Positions 52,163-59,795 of a stretch of DNA of 64,000 bases are shown in pieces. The notes under the pieces are model-generated. The model searched no databases, was not told the origin of the DNA, and was given only the letters and a program-made list of their open reading frames with translations. The translations under genes and the position numbers were made by a program. The first letter of the stretch is position 1. Every line of letters starts with the position of its first letter. The stretch lies in the NCBI RefSeq assembly GCF_014395785.1, contig NZ_CP060713.1, positions 2,446,501 through 2,510,500 on the forward strand, written 5' to 3'. Source of the DNA: Nocardioides mesophilus (GTDB lineage Bacteria > Actinomycetota > Actinomycetes > Propionibacteriales > Nocardioidaceae).

Positions 52163-52792
52163 TCAGCCGCCGACCCGGCCGGCGAGCAGGTCCTCGAAGG
52201 ACAGCGTGTCGGCGAACGGATCGGCGGCTCCGCGGTCCGCCGGCGAGCTGCCCAGGACGGCGCCGGCCAGCTCGCGCGCTGCCCGGTCGATGCGGCCCGA
52301 CAACGACGTACCGCCGCCGCCGTGCCCGAAGTCCTCGCTGGCGCCGAACACCGCGGTCGGCTGGACGGCCGCGCGGAGGTAGCCGAGCAGCGGCCGCACC
52401 GCGAAGTCGAGCGCCAGGGAGTGCCGGGCGGTTCCGCCGGTCGCGGCGGCGAGGACCGGCTTGCCGTCCAGGCTGCCCTCCTCGAGGACGTCGAAGAACG
52501 ACTTGAACAGCCCGCTGTAGGAGGCGCTGAACACCGGCGTCACCGCGATCAGCCCGTCGGCCCCGGCGACCGCCCGCTGGGCCGCCTCGAGCCGTGGCGA
52601 CGGGAAGCCGGTGAGCAGCTGGTCGGTGATGTCGTGCGCGAGCTCGCGCAGCTCGACCACCTCGACCTCGGCCGTCTCGCCGGCCGCCTCGAGGGTCCGC
52701 ACGGTGGCCTCGGCCAGCCGGTCGGCGAGCAGCCTGCTCGACGACGGCTGGCTCAGGCCCGCGGAGACCACGGCGATCCGTCGCGTCGTCAT
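52163..52792 (-). CDS. NADPH-dependent FMN reductase
   Basis: 209 aa with a flavodoxin-like fold: IAVVSAGLSQPSSSRLLADRLA is the FMN phosphate loop, and LIAVTPVFSASYSGLFKSFFDVLEEG the flavin-binding region. It matches the CE1759-type FMN reductases that pair with CE1758-type flavin monooxygenases. Its start overlaps the upstream monooxygenase gene by 4 bases, so it presumably supplies reduced FMN to that enzyme. Confidence 0.92.
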   Translation of the reverse strand: MTTRRIAVVSAGLSQPSSSRLLADRLAEATVRTLEAAGETAEVEVVELRELAHDITDQLLTGFPSPRLEAAQRAVAGADGLIAVTPVFSASYSGLFKSFFDVLEEGSLDGKPVLAAATGGTARHSLALDFAVRPLLGYLRAAVQPTAVFGASEDFGHGGGGTSLSGRIDRAARELAGAVLGSSPADRGAADPFADTLSFEDLLAGRVGG

Positions 52793-53931
52793 CGGACGAC
52801 CTCCGGGGAGCGGCCGGTGACGACGTCGGCGGCGGGGCGCGCAGCGGCGTCCCGGGGGCCGGCGGCGGCGGCCACCAGCGAGGCGTGCGTGGGCGCGTCG
52901 GGGACGTGCGCGGGCCGGAGGGCGTCGAACTCCCTGCGCAGCACCGGGACGACCTCCTCGCCGAGCAGGTCGAGCTGCTCGAGCACCGTCTTCAGGGGCA
53001 GGCCGGCGTGGTCGAGCAGGAACAGCTGACGCTGGTAGTCGCCGACGTACTCGCGGAAGCCGAGCGTCTTCTCGATCACCTGCTGCGGGCTGCCGACGGT
53101 CAACGGTGTCTGGGAGGTGAAGTCCTCCAGGGACGGCCCGTGACCGTAGACCGGGGCGTTGTCGAAGTAGGGGCGGAACTCCGCGACCGCGTCCTGGCTG
53201 TTGCGGCGCATGAAGACCTGCCCGCCGAGACCGACGATGGCCTGGTCGGCGGTGCCGTGGCCGTAGTGCTCGAAGCGCCGACGGTAGAGGCTGACCATCC
53301 GCTCGGTGTGCGAGGCGGGCCAGAAGATGTGGTTGGCGAAGAAGCCGTCCCCGTAGTAGGCCGCCTGCTCGGCGATCTCGGGGGAGCGGATCGAGCCGTG
53401 CCAGACGAACGGCGGCACGCCGTCGAGCGGGCGGGGGGTGGCGGTGAAGCCCTGCAGCGGAGTGCGGTACTTGCCCTCCCAGTCCACGACCTCCTCGCGC
53501 CAGAGCCGGTGCAGCAGGTGGTAGTTCTCGATCGCCAAGGCGATGCCGTCGCGGATGTCCTTGCCGAACCAGGGGTAGACCGGTCCGGTGTTGCCGCGGC
53601 CCATCATCAGGTCCATCCGGCCGTCCGAGAGGTGCTGGAGGGTCGCGTAGTCCTCGGCGATCCGCACCGGGTCGGTGGTGGTGATCAGCGTCGTGGAGGT
53701 GGAGAGCAGGATCCGCTCGGTCTGCGCCGCGATGTAGGCCAGCGTCGTGGTCGGCGCGGAGGGGATGAAGGGCGGGTTGTGGTGCTGGCCGGTCGCGAAG
53801 ACGTCCAGGCCGACCTCCTCGGCCTTCCGGGCGATCGCGACCGTCGCCTTGATCCGCTCGTGCTCGCTGGGCGTGGTGCCGGTCGTCGGGTCACTGGTCA
53901 CGTCGCCGACGGTGAAGATCCCGAACTGCAT
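52789..53931 (-). CDS. LLM-class flavin-dependent monooxygenase
   Basis: 380 aa bacterial-luciferase-like barrel. FGIFTVGDVTSDPTTG starts the fold, and DVFATGQHHNPPFIPSAPTTTLAYIAAQT and GRMDLMMGRGNTGPVYPWFG are family motifs (CE1758-like). It is cotranscribed with its FMN reductase. The promoter carries the TAGTTG-N6-CAACTA dyad also found before the S-transferase gene. The substrate is unknown; detoxification is plausible given the shared operator. Confidence 0.9.
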   Translation of the reverse strand: MQFGIFTVGDVTSDPTTGTTPSEHERIKATVAIARKAEEVGLDVFATGQHHNPPFIPSAPTTTLAYIAAQTERILLSTSTTLITTTDPVRIAEDYATLQHLSDGRMDLMMGRGNTGPVYPWFGKDIRDGIALAIENYHLLHRLWREEVVDWEGKYRTPLQGFTATPRPLDGVPPFVWHGSIRSPEIAEQAAYYGDGFFANHIFWPASHTERMVSLYRRRFEHYGHGTADQAIVGLGGQVFMRRNSQDAVAEFRPYFDNAPVYGHGPSLEDFTSQTPLTVGSPQQVIEKTLGFREYVGDYQRQLFLLDHAGLPLKTVLEQLDLLGEEVVPVLRREFDALRPAHVPDAPTHASLVAAAAGPRDAAARPAADVVTGRSPEVVR

Positions 53932-53945
53932 GTCGTGCTCCTAAA

Positions 53946-53963
53946 TAGTTGCAGATTCAACTA
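53946..53963. promoter_or_regulatory. candidate operator (TAGTTG-N6-CAACTA) of the monooxygenase-FMN reductase operon
   Basis: TAGTTGCAGATTCAACTA lies 15 bases before the ATG at 53931, close to where an operator would block transcription start. The arms are identical to those at 52101-52118, while the 6-base centre differs. Confidence 0.65.
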
Positions 53964-54020
53964 CCTCAACGGGGTGGTCGCCTGCCCTATTCCCGGCCCC
54001 CGGAGGTGGGGGGCCGTGGC

Positions 54021-55598
54021 TCACTCGGGGGCGTTCTCGGCCTCGTCGCCGACGCGGAACGGTGTGGTCACGTCGTCGTACATCAGGTGCGTGACCAGAC
54101 CCTCGGTGGCGTGCTGGAGGTTGTGGCAGTGGTCCATCCAGACGCCGGGGTTGTCGGCCACGAAGGCCACCTCGAAGGACTCCCCGTCGTTGACGTTCAG
54201 CGAGTCGAACCACCACGGGCTCCCGGTGGCCCGCCGGCCGTCGCGGGAGAGCACCACGGCGTGGTGACCGTGCAGGTGCATCGGGTGCACGTCGCCGCTG
54301 TGGTTCTCGATCCGGACCCGGACCACGTCACCCTCGTGCACGACGAACATCGGCATGTCGGGGTAGACGTGCCCGTTCACGGTCCACCACAGCCCCGGTC
54401 GACCGTCCAGGAAGCCCGGGCGGCGGCCGATCTCGTAGCGGAAGTCCCGGTCGGCCCGGTCGGGGTCGAAGCCGAGCGGCGCCGGGGAGCCGTAGTCCAG
54501 CAGGTCCAGCTCGCGGTCCGGCTCCGGGGCCGCCGGGGCGGTCGTCCCCGCCGGGCCGATCACGAGCGCGGTGTCGCCGCCGACCTGCAGCCGCACGGCG
54601 GAGCCGTCGTCGGGCACGGTCACCTCGAGGTCGACCCGGCCGCCGGCCGTCACGGTGACCGCCTCGTCCCGGACCGGGGTCGGGCCGTGCACGTCGGTCC
54701 CGTCCAGCGCCAGCACCCGGTACGGCGCGGCCGCCCAGGCGCGCAGCGGCCCGTTGTCGGTGTTGATCAGCCGGACCCGGACCGTGCCGCCTGCGGCCGC
54801 GGCCACCGGCACGTCGCCCTCGCGGCCGTTGAGCGTCGCGGTGCCGGAGTAGAGGTGGGCCAGCGCGACCACGTCCGTGGTGCCGGCCGGGTCGCGGCGG
54901 GAGCGGGGGTGGACCACGAGCGGGCCGAGCAGCCCGCGCAGCACCTGCTCGTGGGAGACCTGGTGGGAGTGGTACCAGTAGGTGCCGGCCTGGTCGGCCA
55001 CGAACCGGTAGGTGTGCTCGGCACCCGCCGGCACGGCGTCCTGGGTGACCCCGGCCACGCCGTCCTCGGCGTTCGGCACGTCCACGCCGTGCCAGTGCAG
55101 GGTGACCCCGTCGCCGACGTTCTCGTTGCGCAGGTGCACCTCCAGCAGCTGTCCCTGCCGCACCTCCATCAACGGGCCGGGCGTGCTGCCGTTGAGGGTG
55201 TAGCCCTCGATCGTCCGCCCGGAGGCGAGCCGGACCTGCTGGCGGCGGGCCACCAGCTCCACGGTGACGTCCGCGGCTCGGTCGGGATCGGCGACCAGCC
55301 CCGCGACGCTCCGCAGCCGGCCGGGGGCGGTAGCGGCGCCCGGCTCACCGGCGGCGTCGCCCGGCTCACCGGCTGTGTCGCCGTGGCCGTCTCCATGGCC
55401 GTCCATGTCGTCCATGCCGTGACCCGAGGGACCTTCGCCGCCCGCGACGGTCCGCGGCCCGCCACCGTGGTCGAGGTAGCCCATCTCCATGACCGAGTAG
55501 GTCGTCGGGATCAGGCTCGCCTGCCAGAACCAGACCACCGGCGCGACCACGACGAGCGTGGCCAGGCAGGCCAGGAGGACCCGGGTCCGCTCTCTCAC
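54021..55598 (-). CDS. multicopper oxidase with N-terminal membrane anchor
   Basis: 525 aa, GTG start with AGGGGG upstream. Residues 7-25 are a signal anchor. A His/Asp/Met-rich linker (residues 60-74: HGMDDMDGHGDGHGD) may bind copper. The copper sites are all visible: HWHG (168-171), WYHSH (208-212), HPMHLHGHH and the C-terminal HCHNLQHATEGLVTHLM, with type 1, 2 and 3 ligands. It is a laccase/CopA-like oxidase, acting outside the cell membrane, probably in copper tolerance or phenol oxidation. The next gene downstream in the gap (55671-56117) is upstream in transcription and may be cotranscribed. Confidence 0.92.
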   Translation of the reverse strand: MRERTRVLLACLATLVVVAPVVWFWQASLIPTTYSVMEMGYLDHGGGPRTVAGGEGPSGHGMDDMDGHGDGHGDTAGEPGDAAGEPGAATAPGRLRSVAGLVADPDRAADVTVELVARRQQVRLASGRTIEGYTLNGSTPGPLMEVRQGQLLEVHLRNENVGDGVTLHWHGVDVPNAEDGVAGVTQDAVPAGAEHTYRFVADQAGTYWYHSHQVSHEQVLRGLLGPLVVHPRSRRDPAGTTDVVALAHLYSGTATLNGREGDVPVAAAAGGTVRVRLINTDNGPLRAWAAAPYRVLALDGTDVHGPTPVRDEAVTVTAGGRVDLEVTVPDDGSAVRLQVGGDTALVIGPAGTTAPAAPEPDRELDLLDYGSPAPLGFDPDRADRDFRYEIGRRPGFLDGRPGLWWTVNGHVYPDMPMFVVHEGDVVRVRIENHSGDVHPMHLHGHHAVVLSRDGRRATGSPWWFDSLNVNDGESFEVAFVADNPGVWMDHCHNLQHATEGLVTHLMYDDVTTPFRVGDEAENAPE

Positions 55599-55670
55599 AC
55601 ATCCCCCTCGTCGTGGTCGTGCTCGCGCTGGTGAGCGTCGCGGCCCTCCACGCCGGTCCGGGCGGTCGCG

Positions 55671-56117
55671 TCAGGCGACCGCGTGCTCCTGGGCGACGGC
55701 GCTGGGCTGGCGCGCGGCTTGGGCGGCCATCATCCCGAGCCCGAAGAGCAAGAAGGCGTTCAGCCCGTGCAGGACGCCGACCACCGGAGCGCCGAAGGCC
55801 GTGAAGGCCAGCAGCACCTGCGCGACCACGTCGAGCAGGATGAAGCCCGCCCACTTCGTGCCGCCGGGGACCTTGGCGAAGAACGACAGTGCCAGCAGGA
55901 TCAGGGCGATCAGCGGGATCACCGCAGTGCCGAGGAGGCCGTGGATCATCTGGCCGGCGGCGCCGGCGACGTCGCCGCTCTCGGCCACGCTGGTGGAGTA
56001 GCTCTTGTCGTCCTCGAGGTAGCTGAAGATGCCGAAGGTGCCGAAGGTGATCATCGACGCCTGCACGGCGACGAGCACGGGCACCGAGAGTGCGAGGTAG
56101 CGGTAGGCGGACTTCAT
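55671..56117 (-). CDS. four-helix membrane protein (DUF6220-like)
   Basis: 148 aa with four hydrophobic segments: YLALSVPVLVAVQASMITFGTFG, then MIHGLLGTAVIPLIALILLALSFF, GFILLDVVAQVLLAFTAFGA and VLHGLNAFLLFGLGMMAAQA. Single histidines in helices 2 and 4 (QMIHGL, VLHGLN) resemble heme-binding positions of b-type membrane proteins. Located 72 bases upstream of the multicopper oxidase on the same strand; a joint electron-transfer role is possible but unproven. Confidence 0.8.
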   Translation of the reverse strand: MKSAYRYLALSVPVLVAVQASMITFGTFGIFSYLEDDKSYSTSVAESGDVAGAAGQMIHGLLGTAVIPLIALILLALSFFAKVPGGTKWAGFILLDVVAQVLLAFTAFGAPVVGVLHGLNAFLLFGLGMMAAQAARQPSAVAQEHAVA

Positions 56118-56228
56118 GGTGGCGGATCCTCCGGAAAGCTCGTGGGCGCCCGCCGGTCGGGCGCCGCTGCCAGGGGTCCCCGGAACACCCCGTGAGGGGA
56201 AGGATGCAGCCTGTGACCCGGGTCTGTC

Positions 56229-56264
56229 CCGTGATTTTCACGGAGCCCTGCTGCTAACCGGTTA
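56229..56264. promoter_or_regulatory. two small inverted repeats in the divergent promoter region
   Basis: CCGTGA-TTT-TCACGG (56229-56243) has 6-bp arms and a 3-base centre. TAACCGGTTA (56255-56264) is a perfect palindrome in an AT-rich patch. They lie between the membrane-protein gene (minus) and the folP-like gene (plus), so either may be an operator for one or both. Confidence 0.45.
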
Positions 56265-56311
56265 AAAAGTCGTAAACGGTCAGTAGTTGGGTGCCTCGAT
56301 AGCCTCGACCT

Positions 56312-57172
56312 GTGCTCATCCTCGGCCGCCGCACGTTCGCCGACACCGACCTGCTGGTCATGGCGATCGTCAACCGCACCCGCGACTCCTTCTACGACAA
56401 CGGCGCCACGTGGCAGGAGGACAAGGCCCTGGAGCGGGTTCGCTCGGTGGTGGCCGCCGGCGCCGACCTCGTCGACATCGGCGGGGTGAAGGCGGGCCCC
56501 GGCGAGGTCGTGGACGTCGAGGAGGAGCTGCGCCGCACCGTGCCGTTCGTGGCGAGGGTGCGCGAGGAGTTCCCCGACCTGGTGATCAGCGTGGACACCT
56601 GGCGTGCAGCGGTCGGCCGGGAGGTCTGCCGGGCCGGCGCCGACGTGCTGAACGACGCCTGGGGCGGCTTCGACCCCGACCTGGCCCAGGTGGCCGCCGA
56701 GTTCGGTGCCGCGCTGGTGTGCACCCACACCAACGGCGCCACCCCCCGGACCGCGCCGCACCGCCCGTCGTACGACGACGTGGTGGCCGCCGCGATCGAG
56801 GCGACCGTCGGGCTCGCCGAACGCGCCGCCTCGCTGGGCGTCTCGCGCGACAGCCTGCTGATCGACCCGGCGCACGACTTCGACAAGAACACCTGGCACT
56901 CGCTGGAGCTGACCCGCCGGCTCGACGAGATGGTGGCCACCGGCTGGCCGGTGCTGGTGTCGCTGTCGAACAAGGACTTCGTCGGCGAGACGCTCGACCG
57001 TCCGGTCGGGGAACGGCTCACCGGCACCCTGGCGGCGACCGCGGTGAGCGCCTGGCACGGCGCCCGGGTCTACCGCGTGCACGAGGTCGCCGAGACCCGG
57101 GAGGTGCTCGACATGGTCGCCAGCATCCGCGGCGACCGGCCGCCGGCGCGTGCCGTGCGGGGCCTGGCGTGA
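56312..57172 (+). CDS. folP2: dihydropteroate-synthase-like protein of FolP2 type
   Basis: 286 aa, GTG start. The TIM-barrel pattern of FolP is clear, but the substrate loops are those of the mycobacterial FolP2 paralogue: MAIVNRTRDSFYDNGATW instead of N-V-T-P-D-S-F-S-D, GGVKAGPGE, ISVDTWRAAVGREVCRAGADVLNDAWGG, LIDPAHDFDKNTWHSLEL, SLSNKDFVGETLDRP and VYRVHEVAETREVLDMVASI. FolP2 of Mycobacterium is reported not to act as a dihydropteroate synthase, so the true reaction is open. In Mycobacterium it lies next to gpgS; here it overlaps a LigB-like gene by 4 bases. Confidence 0.88.
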   Translation: MLILGRRTFADTDLLVMAIVNRTRDSFYDNGATWQEDKALERVRSVVAAGADLVDIGGVKAGPGEVVDVEEELRRTVPFVARVREEFPDLVISVDTWRAAVGREVCRAGADVLNDAWGGFDPDLAQVAAEFGAALVCTHTNGATPRTAPHRPSYDDVVAAAIEATVGLAERAASLGVSRDSLLIDPAHDFDKNTWHSLELTRRLDEMVATGWPVLVSLSNKDFVGETLDRPVGERLTGTLAATAVSAWHGARVYRVHEVAETREVLDMVASIRGDRPPARAVRGLA

Positions 57173-57891
57173 GCGGCCCGCTCCGGGTGGTCCTGTGCCC
57201 GCACCCGCCGCTGCTCTTCCGCGAGCTCGCCGGCCTCCAGGACGCGGCGGCCGACCTGCGGGTCGCGTGCCGCACGGCGCTCGAGACGGCGCTTGCCGCG
57301 GCCCCCGACGAGGTGGTCGTCGTCGGAGGCGCCGAGGAGTCGCGCCGGTGGGAAGGCGCGACGGCAGCCGACGTCCGCCGCTTCGGCACGACGGCCGGGC
57401 GGACCGGTCCGGGGCTGCCGCTCTCCCTCGGCGTCGGCAGCCGGCTGCTGCAGGAGGCCGGGTGGACCGGGCCCACCCGGCGGCAGACGGTCGTCGCGGA
57501 GGCTCCGGACCACGAGCTCGACGCGCTCGCGGCCGAGCTGCGCGGACGGACCGGTGCGCTGGTGCTGCTGCTCGGAGAGGGCAGCACCCGGCGCGGCGAG
57601 AAGGCGCCCGGCTTCCTCGACGAGCGCGCCTTCCCCTTCGACGACGCGGTCGCGGCCGCCCTGTCCGGGGGCGACGCCGCCGCGCTGCGCGACCTCGACG
57701 CCGGGCTGGCCGCCGAGCTCGCCGTGAGCGGCGGGGCCGTGCTGCGGCTGCTCGGCCGGCTCGTGACCACGCCGGTGGCTGCGGAGCTGTCCTACCGTGA
57801 CGACCCGTTCGGGGTCTCCTGGTTCGTCGCGACCTGGGACGCCCGCACCCCCTCGGACAGCGCTCAGCGCCGGACGACCAGCAGCGCCTGA
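57169..57891 (+). CDS. class III extradiol dioxygenase-like (LigB-fold) protein
   Basis: 240 aa, GTG start overlapping the folP2 stop. VVLCPHPPLLFRELAG opens the fold with the His-Pro-Pro motif of LigB-type proteins; a second histidine is in APDHELDAL, and LLLLGEGSTRRGEKAPGFLDERAF follows. Two further iron ligands are not obvious, so it may be a non-catalytic or divergent member. Translational coupling with folP2 suggests a shared pathway. Convergent with the thioesterase gene, overlapping by 28 bases. Confidence 0.8.
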   Translation: MSGPLRVVLCPHPPLLFRELAGLQDAAADLRVACRTALETALAAAPDEVVVVGGAEESRRWEGATAADVRRFGTTAGRTGPGLPLSLGVGSRLLQEAGWTGPTRRQTVVAEAPDHELDALAAELRGRTGALVLLLGEGSTRRGEKAPGFLDERAFPFDDAVAAALSGGDAAALRDLDAGLAAELAVSGGAVLRLLGRLVTTPVAAELSYRDDPFGVSWFVATWDARTPSDSAQRRTTSSA

Positions 57892-58640
57892 CTGCTCCGC
57901 CCCACGAGCCCGCGCTCGTCGTACACGCTCGAGACCGCGACGCCCACCGAGCCGCTGCCCAGCGTCGTCGCGGCGTCGAGGCAGATCCACTCCCCGACCG
58001 GCGGCCGCAGCACGTGCACGGTGAGCTCGGTGTTCAAGAACCCCCAGCTGGCCGGGTCCAGCGCCGCGGAGACTCCCGACGCCGAGTTGGCGCAGGCCAT
58101 CAGCCGCTGCACCTGGCTCATCGGCTCGCCCTCGACGAGGTCCACCCGCGGGCGCATCCAGACCAGGCCGGGCCCCGGCTCCTCGACCGCGCCCCGGATC
58201 CAGCGCCACTCCACGGCATCGAGGTAGCCGCCGGACCAGGCGACCGGCCGGTCGTGCGGCCGCCCGTCGGCAGGCCGGTGCGGCAGCGGTACGTCGTCGG
58301 CCGCCGGACCGTCCTGGTGGCCCGGGAACAGCCAGGCGGCCGCTTGCGCGCACGGCCGGCCGCGCTCCTCGTCGTGCAGGACCGCCTCGACCAGCTCCAC
58401 CGAGCGGCCCGGCCGGACCACCCGGGAGGAGACCCGCACCGGCCCCACCGGCACCGGTCCGAGCAGCTCCATCGTGAGCCGCCCCACCACCCGGTCGCTG
58501 TCCCGGCCGACCCGCTCGACGGCGCGAGCCAGCAGGGCTGCGGGAGGGCCGCCGTGCTGGGCCTCGGGCCCCCACGGTCCGGCCGTGGACGGCTGGGACA
58601 GGAACCGGTCGGGGCCGTCGGGCACGTAGAAGGCGGGCAC
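57864..58640 (-). CDS. acyl-CoA thioesterase (double hotdog, TesB-like)
   Basis: 258 aa, two hotdog halves. GPEAQHGGPPAALLARAVER (HGG motif near residue 29) and RLTMELLGPVPVGPVRVSSRVVRPGRSVE form the first, MACANSASGVSAALDPASWGFLNTELTVHVLRPP the second. This is the actinobacterial thioesterase-family pattern (Acyl-CoA thioesterase 3). Substrates are unknown. Stop overlaps the LigB-like gene tail to tail. Confidence 0.87.
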   Translation of the reverse strand: MPAFYVPDGPDRFLSQPSTAGPWGPEAQHGGPPAALLARAVERVGRDSDRVVGRLTMELLGPVPVGPVRVSSRVVRPGRSVELVEAVLHDEERGRPCAQAAAWLFPGHQDGPAADDVPLPHRPADGRPHDRPVAWSGGYLDAVEWRWIRGAVEEPGPGLVWMRPRVDLVEGEPMSQVQRLMACANSASGVSAALDPASWGFLNTELTVHVLRPPVGEWICLDAATTLGSGSVGVAVSSVYDERGLVGRSSQALLVVRR

Positions 58641-58810
58641 CGGGACATCATGCCGGGGGCGCTCCCTGGGACTGCCCGGGAGGGCGTCAGCGAGGGCGTC
58701 GCGACCGTGTACGGTGAGCGTCGCGACGGGCTCCCGGTGAGCCTGGGAGAAGGGCCTCGGGACTCGATTTCATGATCCGCCGGGGCCGTGTGTATTCTTT
58801 CTCGTCGCTT

Positions 58811-58883
58811 GCCCCTTTAGCTCAGTCGGTAGAGCGTCTCCATGGTAAGGAGAAGGTCTACGGTTCGATTCCGTAAAGGGGCT
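58811..58883 (+). tRNA. tRNA-Thr (GGU)
   Basis: GCCCCTT pairs with AAGGGGC (58876-58882), discriminator T at 58883, no encoded CCA. The anticodon arm TCTCC-ATGGTAA-GGAGA gives GGT. D-arm TAGCTCAGTCGGTAGAGC and T-loop GGTTCGATTCC are canonical. TATTCT (58793-58798) upstream may be its -10 box. Confidence 0.96.
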
Positions 58884-58896
58884 CTGGGTAGGGATT

Positions 58897-58924
58897 CCCG
58901 CACGGACCTGCTGGTCCGTGCGGG
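58897..58924 (+). terminator. hairpin between tRNA-Thr and tRNA-Met
   Basis: CCCGCACGGACC and GGTCCGTGCGGG are perfect 12-bp arms with a TGCT loop, 14 bases after tRNA-Thr. It is a strong terminator or an RNA-processing hairpin between the tRNAs. Confidence 0.75.
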
Positions 58925-58938
58925 CGCCCCGTCCCGGT

Positions 58939-59012
58939 GGCGGGGTAGCTCAGGTGGTTAGAGCACACGGCTCATAATCGTGGTGTCGCGGGTTCGAGTC
59001 CCGCCCCCGCTA
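58939..59012 (+). tRNA. tRNA-Met (CAU), elongator type
   Basis: GGCGGGG pairs with CCCCGCT (59005-59011; G-U at the first pair), discriminator A at 59012. The anticodon arm CACGG-CTCATAA-TCGTG gives CAT. D-arm TAGCTCAGGTGGTTAGAGC and T-arm GCGGGTTCGAGTCCCGC are canonical. The paired first position and absence of three G-C pairs next to the anticodon loop argue against the initiator. Confidence 0.94.
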
Positions 59013-59033
59013 CTCACCGAACGAAGCTCGAGT

Positions 59034-59053
59034 CGCCCGGTCTTGTCCGGGCG
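59034..59053 (+). terminator. hairpin after tRNA-Met
   Basis: CGCCCGG (59034-59040) and CCGGGCG (59047-59053) with loop TCTTGT, 22 bases after the tRNA and 55 bases before rpmG. Confidence 0.65.
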
Positions 59054-59108
59054 TGCACACTTGAGTGGCACCGACCGGCAGCTTGACGACCAAGAAGAGG
59101 CACTCACC

Positions 59109-59279
59109 GTGGCCAGCAAGAGCTCTGACGTCCGCCCCAAGATCACCTTGGCCTGCGTTGAATGCAAGGAACGCAACTACATCACCAAGAAGAACCGTCG
59201 CAACGACCCGGACCGCATGGAGCTGAAGAAGTTCTGCCCGCGTTGCCGCAAGCACACCGACCACCGCGAGACCCGCTGA
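59109..59279 (+). CDS. rpmG: 50S ribosomal protein L33, zinc-binding form
   Basis: 56 aa, GTG start. [11 protein letters not shown] and [11 protein letters not shown] provide two C-x2-C pairs, so this is the zinc-containing (C+) form. [10 protein letters not shown] and the basic C-terminus are typical of L33. A tRNA-Met gene precedes it, and a strong terminator separates it from the dehydratase genes, in the order conserved near secE/nusG in actinobacteria. Confidence 0.96.
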   Translation: MASKSSDVRPKITLACVECKERNYITKKNRRNDPDRMELKKFCPRCRKHTDHRETR

Positions 59280-59304
59280 GTCGGTAGCCCCAGCACATCC
59301 CGAC

Positions 59305-59340
59305 GAAGGAGCGGTCCCCGGCACCGGGGACCGCTCCTTC
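59305..59340 (+). terminator. terminator of rpmG
   Basis: GAAGGAGCGGTCCCCGG and CCGGGGACCGCTCCTTC are perfect 17-bp arms with a CA loop, 25 bases after the rpmG stop. This is one of the strongest hairpins in the window. Confidence 0.85.
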
Positions 59341-59366
59341 GGCTTTGCCCTAGTAGCCTCCTGCCC

Positions 59367-59795
59367 ATGGCTGTCGACTCCTCCCTGGCCGGCCGGGCCT
59401 TCCCCGCGACCGAGCCCTACACCGTCTCGGTGGAGAAGCTGCGGGAGTTCGCCGCGGCCACCGGCTCGGACTTCGACGGCGGCACCGCCCCGGCCACCTT
59501 CCCGATCGTGGTGGCGTTCCAGGCGATGACCGCGCTGATGCAGGACCCCGAGGTGGGGATCGAGCTGCACCGGGTCGTGCACGGCGAGCAGCGGTTCACC
59601 TACACCCGGCCCGTGGTCGCGGGCGACACGCTGCGCGCCGCCCTGACCGTCGACTCGCTGCGCCAGATCGGCGGCGCCGACATCATCGGCACCCGCAGCG
59701 AGATCACCGACGCCGACGGCCTGCCCGTCTGCACCGCCTACGCCACCCTGGTGCACCGCTCGCCCGCAGAGGAGCCCGCAGATGCAGACCGGTGA
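59367..59795 (+). CDS. MaoC-type dehydratase N-terminal-like subunit (HadA/HadC-like)
   Basis: 142 aa hotdog protein: FPATEPYTVSVEKLREFAAATG, then HGEQRFTYTRPVVAGDTLRAALTVDS. It lacks the catalytic Asp-His motif, as HadA-type partners do. It overlaps the next gene by 14 bases. In mycobacteria the same order (rpmG, hadA, hadB) encodes the FAS-II 3-hydroxyacyl-ACP dehydratase. This organism probably has no mycolic acids, so the substrate is likely another acyl thioester. Confidence 0.88.
   Translation: MAVDSSLAGRAFPATEPYTVSVEKLREFAAATGSDFDGGTAPATFPIVVAFQAMTALMQDPEVGIELHRVVHGEQRFTYTRPVVAGDTLRAALTVDSLRQIGGADIIGTRSEITDADGLPVCTAYATLVHRSPAEEPADADR

Noticed and set aside
56229-56243. A CRP/FNR-type binding site (GTGA...TCAC)
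   Set aside because: The spacing between half-sites is 3 bases, whereas CRP-type sites need 6.
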